From Dillenia suffruticosa (Eukaryota > Streptophyta > Magnoliopsida > Dilleniales > Dilleniaceae): a DNA stretch of 64,000 nucleotides. Position 1 is the stretch's first letter, and each line of letters opens with the position of its first letter. A model generated the notes under the pieces. The model did not search any database, was not told the DNA's origin, and was given only the letters and a program-made list of their open reading frames with translations. Location: NCBI GenBank assembly GCA_033439265.1, contig JAVTVX010000009.1:13171109-13235108 (forward strand). Reading direction: 5' to 3'. Below, piece by piece: positions 13,133 to 25,475 of the stretch. Both the position numbers and the translations under genes were made by a program.

Positions 13133-15526
13133 TGTGACACCGGACCCCATAAAAAAAAAGAAACAAAATGAAAAAGTCACTTTCCCAAAATTTCACTCTC
13201 TCTCTCCCGTCTCACTCAATCTCTCCCTCTCTGTTTCTCTCTTTCTCCCAATCTCTCCCGCCACTCTCTCTCCCGTCTCCCTCAATCCCCCCTCTCAATT
13301 TCTCCACCTCCCTCCCTCCATTTACATACACACAAACTCTTGTTTTCTCTCTCTCTCTCTCTATTTCATCTCTCGGCTTCCCTCCGCGAGGACGCGACAG
13401 CCTCGATTTCTCTCCTACTCTCGCACGACAGTCACTCTCTCCTTTGCTTGCTCGCTCGCACTGCACCCTGTGAGCTCCACCCTTCTACAACCTTCGCAAA
13501 AGCCCCAAGCTGGCAGTGACGAGAGCTATCCAAGATTCCTAGGCCGTGACTCTTCCACTGCATAGGTAAGGGTCGATTTTTAATCAATAGGTTAGGGGTT
13601 TTGATTCTCTTGGTAATTTAAGCTTAATTATTGAATTTTGTGTCAGTCTAAAAGTACTACAGGCCCAGACTGAATTGTAGATGCACGGACATTACGGTTA
13701 CGAGCTGCGAAAACCCTAGGTGAGGAATTTTTTTGATGTATGCAATAACTGAGTGGATTTAGGCTAAATTTAGAATAAGATGTCTTATATATGTTCTGAA
13801 AATATATGGAATTTGAAGAAAATGCATTTTTTTTTTTAAGTTTGATATGTGATTTTAGGGTTAATTCTAACTTCTATGTGAATTTAGATCGATTAATACG
13901 GAAGGAACGTGTTATATGAAATTAGAAACTTATTAGGTTGATGAGATTAGTTTTCCTTGGAGTTTGAATTGAAATTGTAAATTATTGGCCTAGGTGGACT
14001 TTTTGGAGACTTGAAAGGAGTCATTTTAGAAAGCTAATGGAAATAGGGAGTGAATACCCTCCTAGAGATGAGTAGATGGTTCATTGTGTTCATGAATGAG
14101 AAACTTGTTTTAAAATTGTTTTATAAATGATTTTTGAAATATTTTACGTGATTTATGCGAATTGTTTTGTGACTGTGGGCTGTTTGAACTGAATTATAAA
14201 GTATAAATGTATCCATTGTGTTTAAAAATGATTCTGTACCATATGTTACTTGATATTGCTCTATGAATTGATTTGACATGAAATTGTTGATTATTTGATG
14301 GAAAATTATGGCACATTGCTTGTGAACTGGATTGATTTAGAAATGAAGGGTGCCGCAGATGACTATAGTCATATTCCCACCACGGAGCGACCCGACGGGG
14401 TGACGTGGTTTGGGGTTTGGATGTACAGGAGAATTAGACGTTCCTCCCTCTGCCGAAATCGTACTATATCTGGTGCATCCCGATGAGGTACGAGCCAACA
14501 CCAAGGTAGGGGGTTTGTTTTGAGACCTTGGATAGAAAAACCCTTGGCGGGATTTCGTTTGGGTTTGGCCGCCCTAAGACGGAAGTGTTTTTCGATGGAA
14601 TCCCAAGATTTTCTGAGATGATAATTGACATGGTTGCATATTTTGTAAATTGTGATTTATTGAAATTTTTATGCATATGAACTGTTATTTATGAGATATG
14701 CTTTGACTCTCCACATTTACTCTTTATTTATGAACACAATCACACCATTGCACTCCACTCACTGAGTATATCCCTATACTCACCCCTCTCTTCCCCTTTT
14801 TCAGAGGAGACTTAGTTGGGAGACTACTCGACGGAGCTTGTGTAGTATTTTTGCGGATTGTATAGGTATTTGGCACATACAGGGTTACTTTTGGAGATTT
14901 ATATATCTCAAACCATGGAAAGGGAAGACTGTACATCCCCTGCAGTGCTGATTTCATTGATACTGGCCGAGTTGTTGGCAAGTATCGATAAAATCCGCTG
15001 ATTTTTGATTTGTTCTTTATTATCTTAATTATTCGATTATTTTTGTAAAACCGTTTATATCTGTACTGAGACATTTGGTCTGTAAATCTTAATTTCGATA
15101 TTTTTCTCTAACATTGTGAAGTTCTGTACAACTCATACCGTTAGAACTCTACCGATACTGGCTTGTCTTCCTCAAGTAAGTGTTGGTAAAGTCCGACGGC
15201 TATGTTTTGGGACTTTTTGTTTGTCACACGCTTTGTTGAGGTGAGAATTCTGAATGGCTAGGATGGCCACATCGCATACGTGCTTGTACAGGATCCCACT
15301 CCCCGATGTATACCAATGTGTGTGTTTGAATGTTCAGGGATGAGCCGGATGGACTCCTTGCGTGTATATTGTTATATGATTTCACGTTTTGAAGAGTTTT
15401 ATACTTTCGATGATTTATTATAAATTTGATAGCCTTGCGGAGTCCCGATATACGGGGAGGTTCTGCCCGTGTATCGAGACGACGCGACGATTGTCGCGTG
15501 GTTGATCCGAGGATCGGGGCGTGACA
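13133..15526 (+). repeat. 3' LTR of gypsy element 2
   Basis: It begins TGTGACACCGG after a TTTTTAGGGGGTTAAG polypurine region and ends GGGCGTGACA, giving about 2.4 kb with TG..CA termini. A CT-rich tract at 13190-13380 near its start probably lies around the promoter or leader. Open frames inside this LTR are by-products of low complexity. Confidence 0.75.
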
Positions 15527-16485
15527 CATGTAGCTCAAGTGGCTTTGCCTCAAGCACGCGAAGCATCCTTGGCTAGAATTTCAGAGAAGCGAAAAGAAAG
15601 GTAATTCACATTTTGGTTTGTTTGTTCTAATATAATTTGGATTCAAGCTACGGTCTATGAACCCTTCAGCCAACCAAATTTTTACCAAAATTCTCATATT
15701 CCCTTCAATCACATGGAGGAAGTTTATCTAGATGGTTTTACTGGAAATTTTGTCAAAAGTTCCTTCCTGCCCCAATCCATTTCTTCTTCGACATAGGAAA
15801 GTTAGTAAGAAAGACACCTTACATAGGTGTCCAATCCAACTTACAGTCGGTTATGGTTTTACCTCATCCTCAAATTATTATGATTAAAGAGTGAAGCAAC
15901 TGAAGACTAAGCATACAAACACCTTAGCTGGGTGTTTTACTTATACTGCATAAAAGGCCTCACTGGTAAGCTATTTGCTGTTTTCTTCTGTTATCATTTG
16001 TAGCACTGTATAGGCCTGCCTACTGGAAATCATAAACACCTAGCCTGACGCCACTTGCACTCCAATATCTCTGGGCATTATTGACAGATTTGTGATGGAA
16101 CTGGTTTTGTTGGCTGCGACACTGAAAGTCTAGTTGGTCACAAAATGTGTATGGTTATTAGTGATGGATTTGTGATCGAGAATTTCTGTCATAGAAGTCT
16201 GCTCCAAGTCCAAACAGAAGGGGAAAAAAAAAAATCCATCACTAATTGTGAGAGATCAGTGAGTAATTATTGGTGGAAAATGGGTGTTTGAGACCCACAG
16301 ATAAGGTTTTTTATTTTATTTCTATCTGAGCACAACCTAAATAGGATTTCTGTTTGCTGTCCAGGGTAATGAACGCAATGCCGTACAACATTGCCCGGCC
16401 ATCTCCAGACTGCCAACCCCTTGAAGCAGAGGGACTTAGTTTATCTACAAGTTCTGCTGGTTGTTCTCCATCTTCCACTAACTAG
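15527..16485 (+). pseudogene. 3' end of a JAZ/TIFY jasmonate-repressor gene, 5' part missing
   Basis: Exon A (15527-15600) encodes a Jas motif, VALPQAREASLARISEKRKER, and ends exactly at GAAAAGAAAG followed by GTAATTC. This is where JAZ genes carry the well-known Jas intron. The intron runs 15601-16364 (764 nt, ends TGTCCAG). Exon B (16365-16485) supplies VMNAMPYN, the X5PY part of the motif, and a serine-rich tail ending at TAG (16483-16485). JAZ proteins bind COI1 and MYC factors through this motif. The reading frame is open to the LTR border at 15526, but the TIFY/ZIM exons are not in the window. Canonical SLARFLEKRK is SLARISEKRK here, and LPxARK/R is LPQARE, so binding residues are altered. 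A tail-only pseudogene is most likely; a displaced 3' half of a rearranged gene is the alternative. Confidence 0.85.
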
Positions 16486-17571
16486 CAGTTGAGAGACTTT
16501 GGCAAGGAAAGCAAATAAAGTTGCTTCAGCGAGGCAAACTTATCAACAATTTTCTCAGCACGTATTCTTATTTCTACGTATAAATTCAATTCTTTCAACT
16601 AAAATCCATTTAAGTCCTTAGGAAAATTCAATTTTTTTCCCCACCGACTAGAGCAATTTGTTTGCATCTCCAATCATTTAGCAAGTTATCATCATTCTCT
16701 TGTGAAGATATCGGCATAGTATGGGGGTTATGAATCATCTCTATTGTTTTCTTTTGTAATTTCTAATATGGTACTCCAATACAATTCAAATTTCAGATTC
16801 AAGCTGCTTTGCTCCATTGCAGACCTCAACCAGGCCTTAGAGAATCTAAGCTCCTAATCTTAGTTCGGAAATCAGAAAACTAAGGTTGGTTTAGCCCTAT
16901 TAGTTCCGTGGTGATCAACTTTGTTTTGGTGTGAGAGAGAGAGAGAGAGAGAGCAAGTCCCTTGTTCGAAATGGGTGTGCTCAGGACCTATTCATTTTGA
17001 TTTTTAAAAGGGAGCGAAAGGAGGGAGAGAAAGGAGGGAGTGGTTTCTTGGAAACCTCCCTCTGACTCCCTCTCCCTTGTTTTGAATTTCCCTAATTTCC
17101 TATTGTTTTGAAAAACGGGGAATAAGAGAAGTGAAACAACAAAAATAAAAAAGGGTGAAGCCATTTTTTGTGTGTGAGTGAAAAGAAAACAATGGAAATA
17201 AAGTGAGGGTTTTGGAGAAGGTGGATCATTCTGCACCAATGCATTTGAATTGTGATCAAGAAGGTGATCCCATTTTTGTGACACTTTTCTAAACTTAGAA
17301 TATCCAATCATTGAAAGAGGTAAATAATTCTAACTCATCTAAAATTTTGAAGTTTTATACATGAAAAATTGAATTTGTTGGTTGTTTTAAATTGATATTG
17401 GTATTAGAGTATATTTTTCTGTCTTTCTTTGGATATTTAGAAAAATATCATGGATATTGTTTATGGTGCACTAATGGCAACTTAAAATAGGATTAATGAA
17501 ATGTTCTCGATTTTATTAGTAGAATGCTTATTACATGATCAAATCCACAAAATTTGGCATGCATGCATAGA
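16486..17571. other. JAZ 3' flank and spacer without genes
   Basis: The first few hundred bases after the JAZ stop are presumably its 3' UTR and flank. A (GA)n run lies at about 16933-16952. Purine-rich sequence at 17010-17050 is followed by AT-rich sequence up to the target duplication of element 3. No convincing coding or RNA signal was seen. Confidence 0.5.
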
Positions 17572-17576
17572 GAACA
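17572..17576. repeat. Target site duplication of gypsy element 3 (left copy)
   Basis: GAACA directly precedes the LTR terminus TGTCACGCCCCG and is repeated at 28233-28237 directly after the opposite LTR terminus TATTACA. Five bases is the usual length for Ty3/gypsy integration. Confidence 0.85.
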
Positions 17577-20081
17577 TGTCACGCCCCGAACCGGGATCGT
17601 AAGCAGCCGCCCGTTACCCTGGATGCCGGCTGTATTTTTTTACAGAAAATCGGGCAGAATCTCCCCATATATCGGAGGTTTCCCATATTAAAATAAACCT
17701 GTTACCTGTCCAAAATGGGCCATCCCGGTCTCAAAATGCATATATTATCCTCAACAACAAATCAGATCATCCTACTGCACAATCCAGGGCAACGCAAGGC
17801 TAACAAACAATTCTCCACAGTCCTAACCACAGACCTCTACTTCCATGCCCCCATCAAAGGCATGGACAGCCGCCAGTCGCCCCTCCTGTGATTTAGAGAA
17901 GGCACCGAGCGATCCTAGAGGACACTTCTAAGACATGACACATTCCCAAATATAGACGCAATGAAAGAGAAATGCCTCAATGCAATGTCATGCAGTGACA
18001 TGAGAGTTTCACAAATTAAATATTCATATTTATACAGTCATCCCAGAATTTTAAAAATGGTCATCTATAGATCTCAAAATACATATATATCACCAATACA
18101 AATTTTGCAGCGGAAATACACAATGACTCCTCAAATTCAGGCCTGATCTCCCAAAGATACTGAGCGTCCTAAAAGCGACACTCCTTGTCAAATACTATCT
18201 CTGAAACAAAAGGGAAATGAGGGGTGAGTACTCGGGAAAGAATACTCCGTGAGTAAGTGGGTCAATGCAATCGTCAAATATAGAGTGTGAAACTGGAGTG
18301 TCAAAACATAAGTATATAAATCATATTTCAAATCATCATGCTCTTCATTTCAACAATATATCATTTCAAGCATTTTCAAGTCAAATATGCATCCAAAGTA
18401 CCATCATTTAAAATCATAGAGCTGCCCCCTTTCGGGTTCAACCTGGCTAGTACCGTGTCGATAATCAAATCACGACAACTCGTGGGATACCCCAGGCCTA
18501 GGCATATCCGGACGCCACCAAAGCGTCTCTCACGGTGTCCTTCGTAGCTACGGAACAATACAATCCAAAGCCCTCAAGGCCAAAACCAATATCATATCAA
18601 AATGTGCCGAAATCAGGTTCATAAACCAATGCAACATATAGCATAAAATGACACATTATACTTTTCAACCACATGGATGCATAATTTCATAATTCAATAC
18701 AGTTTTTGGACACTCCAACGGTTCACAAAAGTCAATTTTAAAATCAGTCAAAACATTTCCAACATACGACAAATCATGCTCATTATCAAAATGTTGTAAA
18801 ACAGGATTTACATATTAAATAAAAACATTGAAGTAAATCCCACTCACAGATTTTGGGGAAGGTAGCACACTCCCCAATAACACCAAAATACACAAAACAA
18901 GGCGCCCCTCAATCGAGTCACCAAGAAAGCCAACCTAATCAAGTCATCACGATTTTCATCAATTTCTGACTATTCCAGGGTTTATCGTTTTTCTTAATTT
19001 CGTACGAACCCTAAATTCCTCAATTTATAAACAAATCAACTAATGCTACCTAATTTGACAAAGTTTATCCAAAGATTGAAGAGATTTCGTTTCTCTCACC
19101 TAGGGTTTCTCGGATCTCAGATCTAGCTTTCGTTCGCCCGTTGGTTTGGTCTAAAACTTGAATATTTCCAAATTTCAAATATATTAGAAACAACTAAATT
19201 TCTAACACCAAACCCTAGAACTTCAACCAAATATAGTCGTTACCTGCAGTACAGAAGATGCAGGTGAGCTCTCGAAGGGGAACGCCGGTCGCGGGCTCGC
19301 GGGCCGTCACGGGCTTGCGGGCTGGCCGCTGGTGGCTCGCAGGCTCTCAACCCGGCTTGCTGGCCGTAGCGGGCTTCGCGGGTTGCAGTGGGCTGCGGCT
19401 GGACTGGGCCTTGGGCCGCTGGTGGGCTGGCCCACTCACGGGCTAGGGCTCGCGCTGAGTCGCGAGCTGGGTCTCGTGCTGGCTCGCGAGCTGGGTCGCG
19501 CGCTGGCTCGCTCTGGGTCACGAGCTGGCTCGTGCTGGGTCGCGCTGGAGCGCGCTGGGATGCGTTGGGGCGCGCTGGTGCTCGCGCTGGGGCGCGCAAG
19601 TGCGAGCTGGTGCAGGGACTGCACAGGGGCGCGTAGGGGCTCGTGCTATGGTGTGCTCGAGCGATCGCGTGCTGACGTGAGGGAGGGTCGCGCGGAGATG
19701 ATCGCGCGGCTGTGCTCGCGCTCGTGCTGGGGGATCACGCAGAGGAGAGAATCGTGCTACAGTCGCGCGCTCGCTGAGGATTGGAGATCGCGCTGCAGTC
19801 GCGCGCTCGCAGAGGATTGGAGCAGCGATGGCCACGGCGCACTCGTGGGAGGAAGATCGTGCGGCTGATTCGGGCGGTCGCTCGCGGCGGAGGATGGTAG
19901 CAGAAGAGAGAGGCGCGGCGGCGGGGGATCGGGAGAAGAGAGAAGAAAAAGGGAGAGAAGAAGAGGGAGAGAGAGAGAGAAGAGAAGAGAGGGGGAAAGA
20001 GAGAGAGAGTGAGAGAGGGGAGAAAATTGGGCTTTAAGCCCTAATTTTTATTTTTCCCTTTTTTTTTAATTGGGTATTACA
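17577..20081 (-). repeat. 3' LTR of gypsy element 3
   Basis: About 2.5 kb, TG..CA. Reading on + it opens TGTCACGCCCCGAACC and closes GGGTATTACA. It contains a GC-rich block (about 19258-19900) with CGCGAGCTGGGT-type repeats and a GA-rich run (about 19960-20030), probably leader sequence near the transcription start. The partner LTR is 25476-28232. The two align along nearly their whole length with few substitutions but several indels. Confidence 0.9.
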
Positions 20082-20128
20082 TTTTCTAACCCCCTAAAAA
20101 CAAGTCTCGTCCTCGAGACTAAAAGAAA

Positions 20129-23100
20129 CTATACAGGGAAAAGTTGAGGGTGCTGTCTTCTCATGGCTTCCTCAGGCTCCCAGGTCTGTTCCTCGACCTG
20201 TTCGCTCCTCCACAAAACTCTAACAAGAGGAATCTCTTTGCTCCGTAGCTTTCTGACCTGTCGATCCAAAATAGTCACGGGCTGGATAGGTAAGCTCAAG
20301 TCCTCTCGAAGCTCAACTAGCGGAGCCTCTAAAATGTGTGAGGGATCTGGCTGATATCTCCTAAGTACTGAGACATGAAATACATCGTGAATACGCGATA
20401 GGTTTGCTGGCAGCTCCAATTTATATGCTACACTTCCGACCCTGTCAAGGATACGGAAGGGCACAATATACCTGGGACTCAATTTCCCTCGCTGCCCAAA
20501 TCGAATGACTCCCTTCAAGGGAGATATCTTTAAGAATACCATGTCTCCCACAGTAAACTCTAGAGGTCGCCGCCTACGATCTGCATAGGATTTCTGTCTA
20601 TCCTGGGCGGCTTTCATCCGTGTACGGAAAATCCTCACTTTCTCCTTCGTCTCCTCTACCAGCTCAACATTGGTGAGTCGTCGCTCACCAACCTCATCCC
20701 AGCACAACAGGGTACGACACTTCCTCCCATACAATGCCTCGTAAGGTGGCATGCCAATGCTCGCCTGATAGCTATTATTATAGGCGAATTCCACCAACGG
20801 AATATATCGATCCCAACTCCCCCGGAAATCCATAACACATGCCCTAAGCATGTCCTCTAAAGTCTGAATAGTTCTCTCTGACTGACCATCCGTCTAGGGG
20901 TGATACGCTGTGCTGAAATTCAGTCTAGTACCCAAAGCCTCCTGCAGACTGGGCAAAAAACGGGATGTAAATCTGGGGTCTCGATCTGATACTATAGACA
21001 CTGGAACCCCATGCAGCCTCACGATCATATCAATATAGAGGCGTGCCAACCTTTCAAGCGAGTAATCACTCCTAATCGGGATGAAATGTGCAGACTTAGT
21101 AAGTCGGTCAACTATCACCCAAATAGCATCATGCTGTGCCGAAATCCGCGGTAATCCCACTATAAAATCCATCGTAATATGCTCCCACTTCCACTCAGGA
21201 GTGGGAAGGGGCTGCAATGTGCCAGCTGGACGCTGGTGCTCAGCCTTCACCTGCTGACATACAAGGCAACGAGTAATGAATTCTGCAATTTCCCGTTTCA
21301 TACCCGACCACCAATAACTGTCTCTGATGGTGCGGTACATTTTAGTACTGCCGGGATGTAAAGCATAAGCAGATGAATGGGCCTCCTCAAGAATAGCCCT
21401 GCGGAGGTCACTATCTGCCGGTACACATACTCGATCTCGAAAAACCAACAGTCCATCCTTGCGAACTCTAAAGTCGTCAATATCACCTCTGCTGGCTTTC
21501 TCATAAATACCTCGGAGCTCTTCATCACTCTGCTGAAGCTCCCTAATACGATCGAGCAAACTCGGCCGAACCTCAAATCTGGCTAGTATAGCTCCCTGAT
21601 CATCACTCGCCAACCTGACTCCCAAAGCTCGGAGTCCCAATAAACATGAGAGATAAGTACTCTCGGTAGTCTGAGAAGAGGAAGATGACTTCCGACTCAA
21701 GGCATCAGCCACCACATTAGCCTTGCCCGGATGATAATCAATAATGAGGTCATAATCCTTTAGCAGCTCTAACCATCTCCGCTGCCTCAAATTCAGCTCC
21801 CTCTGAGTGAATAGATACTTTAGACTTTTGTGATCTGTAAACACTTTGTATGTGACCCCATATAAATAGTGGCACCATATTTTTAGCGCAAAGACTATGG
21901 CCGCCAACTCCAAATCGTGCGTAGGATAATTCACCTCATGCTTCTTTAGCTGTCGCGAAGCATAGGCGATAACTCTACCATCCTGCATCAATACACAACC
22001 CAATCCCTGCCTGCTGGCGTCACTGTACACCACATACTCTCGACTACTCGTGGGAAGGGCTAGAATCGGAGCGGACGTCAATCGCTGTTTGAGCTCCTGA
22101 AAGCTCACCTCACAACGATCATCCCATACAAACTTTACACCTTTTCGCGTCAATCTAGATAACGGAGCAGCAATTCGAGAAAAGTCCTCTACAAATCTGC
22201 GGTAATACCCGGCTAGACCAAGAAAACTCCTGATTTCTGATACTGTCTGTGGCTGCTCCCATCTCAATATAGCCTCAACTTTCTGCGGATCAACAAAGAT
22301 ACCCTCCGCAGAAACTACATGGCCAAGAAAACCAATCTGCCGCAACCAAAATTCACACTTGGTGAACTTGGCATAAAGCTGTCCCTCACGAAGAGTCTGC
22401 AAAATCACCCTAAGGTGCTGAGCATGCTCATCATCACTCCGCGAGTAGACTAGGATATCATCAATAAAAACAATGACGAACCGATCCAAATAATCGTGAA
22501 AAATTCGGTTCATTAGGTCCATAAATGCGGCAGGGGCATTAGTCCGCCCAAACGACATGACCAAAAACTCATAATGTCCGTATCGGGTGCGGAAAGCCGT
22601 CTTAGGCACATTCTCGGCCCTAATCCGCAGTTGATGGTAACCCGACCGGAGATCTATCTTCGAGAATACTCTGGCACCCTGTAATTGATCAAAGAGATCA
22701 TCAATACGTGGTAGTGGGTACCGATTTTTAACGGTAACTTTGTTCAGCTGTCTATAATCTACACATGGCCGAAATGTGCCGTCTTTCTTTTTCACAAACA
22801 ACACCGGTGCACCCCACGGAGACGTGCTAGGACGGATAAACCCCTTATCCAGCAACTCTTGCAGCTGGACCTTGAGCTCTCTCAGCTCAACCGACGCCAT
22901 CCTGTATGGCGGCATAGAGATAGGGTAGTCCCCGGAGCTAAATCGATCTCAAAGTCAAACTCCCGAACAGGTGGTAGTCCGGGCAGCTCCTCGGGGAAAA
23001 CATCAGGAAAGTCCTGTACCACTGGGACATCCTCCAGTCTCGGTCCCTGAGCAGTGGTGTCAATGATATGAGCCAGGTAAGTCGCACATCCGCGGCGAAT

Positions 23101-23510
23101 CATGCGTCTGGCCTCCAAAACTGAAATGACACAGCGGGGTAAAACCCGCCTCTCGCCCTCAAAAATCAACACTGGCTGATCGGGTTTTCGAAACTCCATC
23201 TGCTTCTTAAAGCAGTCAACTGAAACCCGATGAATATGTAGCCAGTCCATCCCCAAGATGGCATCAAAATCAGTCATAGCGAGAGGGATTAGATCTGCCT
23301 TCAGCACTGTATCCCCAACTTTGATCTCACATTCTCTATACACTATGTCGCGCACAATCTGCTCACCCAAAGGAGTGATGACCAATATCTCCTCGTCCAA
23401 AGGTGAGAGTGGTCTGTCAGAGTGTCGGGAGAATTTATCGCTCACATACGAATAATTAGACCCCGTGTCAATAAGGATACGAGTATCTATTCCGAAAATG
23501 GGTAGAGTAC
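20129..23510 (-). pseudogene. pol of gypsy element 3 (two lesions)
   Basis: The aspartic protease (DTRILIDTGSNYSYVS, DFDAILGMDWL) lies at 23510-22920. RT ([27 protein letters not shown]), RNase H ([25 protein letters not shown]) and integrase (zinc finger [17 protein letters not shown]; core [19 protein letters not shown]) occupy 22915-20894. The integrase C-terminus and a chromodomain-like WRSEQVEEQTWEPEEAM segment occupy 20851-20129. A one-base loss near 22917 and one nonsense change near 20896 break an otherwise open polyprotein. Polyprotein processing, cDNA synthesis and integration are the family roles. Confidence 0.9.
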
Positions 23511-23756
23511 CTATCATTTGCACAAATACACATAAACTTAGAATAATTTCAAACCTGATATGTATATATATATGTCAAAATAGTTGAGCCTCTAGGGCTT
23601 CTACAACCTCGATGTACAAAGATGTCAGAGAGGTATCATGTCGACAAAAGGGAACACAACTCAAAATACCTATACGACTGATACAATGCTGACATCCTCA
23701 AAAGAAGTGGAAATACGAATAAAGATCCTATTCTACAGGATCAGAAGGAGGAGTAC
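23511..23756 (-). other. Putative gag-protease intron of element 3 (246 nt)
   Basis: Minus strand: exon ..AATCCCGACATCATCATGG, then GTACTCC from 23756. The gap ends AAATGATAG at 23511 and is followed by GTACTCTACCC. Joined, it reads NPDIIMG-TLPIFGIDTRILIDTG in frame. Unspliced, gag ends at a stop 9 codons into the gap. Confidence 0.65.
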
Positions 23757-25188
23757 CCATGATGATGTCGGGATTCGCCTGGGCGTCCTCATGCGTCATG
23801 GCATAAACCCGGGCCTGAGCCCTAGGCTGCTGTCGTGCCTGAGTCTGCACTGTGTTACTCCCAGTGGTCACCCTGGGAGTAGAAGCTGCTGGCCGAACAG
23901 GCTGCCCTTGCTGTCCCATACGAAGAGTACTAGTGCGGCTCAGTGAACTCTGTGCTCCGAGTCCTAACTCAGGGCAAAAACTCCTAATATGCCCCGGCTT
24001 CCCACAGTGGAAGCAAGTGACCGTCACTGAACAAGCTCCGCTTGGATGGGACTGATTGCACCTGCGGCAATAAGGGTGCCGCTGAGTAGTAAACTGTGCA
24101 GGGCAAGTCGGTGCGGGCTGTCTAAACCCCTGGGAGTACTGTCCCGGTCCCAGCTCAGGAAATCCAGATCCAAATCCGCCTCTGTACGAACTGGATCCCC
24201 TGCCTCTCTTGGAATTCTTCGCAAAATGAGAGTTCTCCTTCTTTCTCTTCTGCTCTCTGTTCTCTTTCTGCCTAGTCTCAGTGCGGACCAAAGCCTCCGC
24301 GCGGTGAGCAGAGTCTATCACCTCGGCCAGTGTAAACTGTGGAGTAACAGTCATATACCTCTTTATGCTGAGACTAAGACCGTCCTCAAACTTGAAGCGC
24401 AAATACTGAGGTGTGGCCAGATCTGGTACAAATGCGGCAAGTCTCCGCATGTCTGCCTCATACTCCGAGACAGATCTGGATCCCTGTGTAAGCCGTCCCA
24501 ACTCTGACCTCATCCGGTCCTGCTGGTAGAGTGGGAAAAATCTGCGGTCAAACTCCCGAAGGAAGTCGTCCCACCGCAGTGGCTCTATTGCCTCATCAGT
24601 AAGGGTCTCCCACCATGAGAGGGTCTCTCCCTCTAATAATCGCTCTGCCACTTTCAGGCAGAGCTCCTCTCCAATCCCTAGATCGGTCAGAATCCTGCAG
24701 GTGCGGTGATCCAATGCTTGGCTACCGTAGCATCACCAAGCCCTGCAAAATCTGTGCACCCTAGCTGACGGGCCTCCTTAACCAACTGAGTCAGCTCATG
24801 TACCCGTCTAAGAATAGCCGATGTGGCCTCACTCGGCTCGGACAAAGTAGAAGGACCGGCCACCGGCGGTGGAACCGATGCAGTAGGAACTGGCGCCGCT
24901 GCAGGTGCAGGCGCCGCTGTAGGAGGTGGTGGGGGCGGAATCTGAACCCCATGCGAAGCGTACCACTCATACACCTGCCTAAAGGCGTCGAGTGTGGGTA
25001 CAGGAGTCTCAGCCTAAGTAGCTGGCTGAGTAGGTGCCGGTGGTGGCACGCGAGTCGAGGTACGATCCTCCGGCTCGTCTAAGTCCTCTCGTACTCGTGG
25101 GGTCTCGGGTGCCCGAGGTGCATCTGGCACTAACAGACCCTCAAGCGATGCGAATCTAGTACCTCTCTTTCCACGTCTAGGTGGCATA
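23757..25188 (-). pseudogene. gag of gypsy element 3
   Basis: It starts at ATG 25188 (MPPRRGKRGTRFASLEG), followed by a proline/alanine-rich region. A TAG interrupts near 25016. The frame then runs MYEWYASHGVQIPPPPPP.. to the WITAPAGF region near 24690, where a frameshift leads into the retrotransposon gag domain (LSWWETL, WDDFLREFDRRFFPLYQQDR, FKFEDGL) at 24714-24200. A CCHC zinc knuckle (CFHCGKPGHIRSFC) lies near 24010. It ends MTHEDAQANPDIIMG at the splice-like junction. Confidence 0.85.
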
Positions 25189-25475
25189 ATTCTGCAAGAG
25201 AAATATGCTTATTATCATAAAAAGAATAGGCACGGTTCAAGAATTTTGAACTAATCATAGCATGGCTACCCTCACAAAAGAATGAAATTCTTAGTTCAAT
25301 AGGAGAAGAATATAGCAAGTTAGGTTAGATACAACCGTATCTAACCCCCTAAAATAGATGAACTCATATGCCTATGACCATGCACTGGGACTTCATGACT
25401 GTATGAAACTCTCATGCATTGAGAACTTTAAAAACCAACATATTCGGGAATATTTCCAAGACTCTCATGCATTGA
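25189..25475 (-). other. Leader of element 3 with disturbed LTR junction
   Basis: No canonical tRNA primer-binding site is visible next to the 5' LTR. The 16-base string ACTCTCATGCATTGAG occurs at 25408-25423 and again at 25461-25476, the latter exactly at the point where LTR homology begins. A perfect 10-bp stem with a 4-base loop (GGTTAGATAC, AACC, GTATCTAACC) lies at 25323-25346. The terminal 25 bases of the LTR present at 17577-17601 are absent here. Confidence 0.6.

Larger units (their letters stand above)
8790..15526 (+). mobile_element. Ty3/gypsy element 2 (Tekay/Del-like), 5'-truncated
   Basis: Plus-strand order is partial gag, intron-like gap, protease-RT-RNase H-integrase-chromodomain remnant, polypurine tract and 3' LTR (13133-15526). 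The 5' LTR and gag N-terminus are missing; the sequence starts inside gag at a WHDFLREFDQRF motif beside the end of element 1. LTR length (2.4 versus 2.9 kb) and intron length (133 versus 326 nt) differ from element 1, so the two were independent insertions before being joined. Confidence 0.8.

Noticed and set aside
13134..13565. Serine/proline/leucine-rich open frames near the start of the element 2 LTR
   Set aside because: They come from a CT-rich low-complexity tract inside an LTR; all three overlapping frames are open.
19240..19868. Several overlapping long GC-rich open frames on both strands (also 27392-28018)
   Set aside because: They arise from tandem CGCG-rich units inside LTRs, are open on both strands, and are arginine/alanine/glycine-rich without domains.
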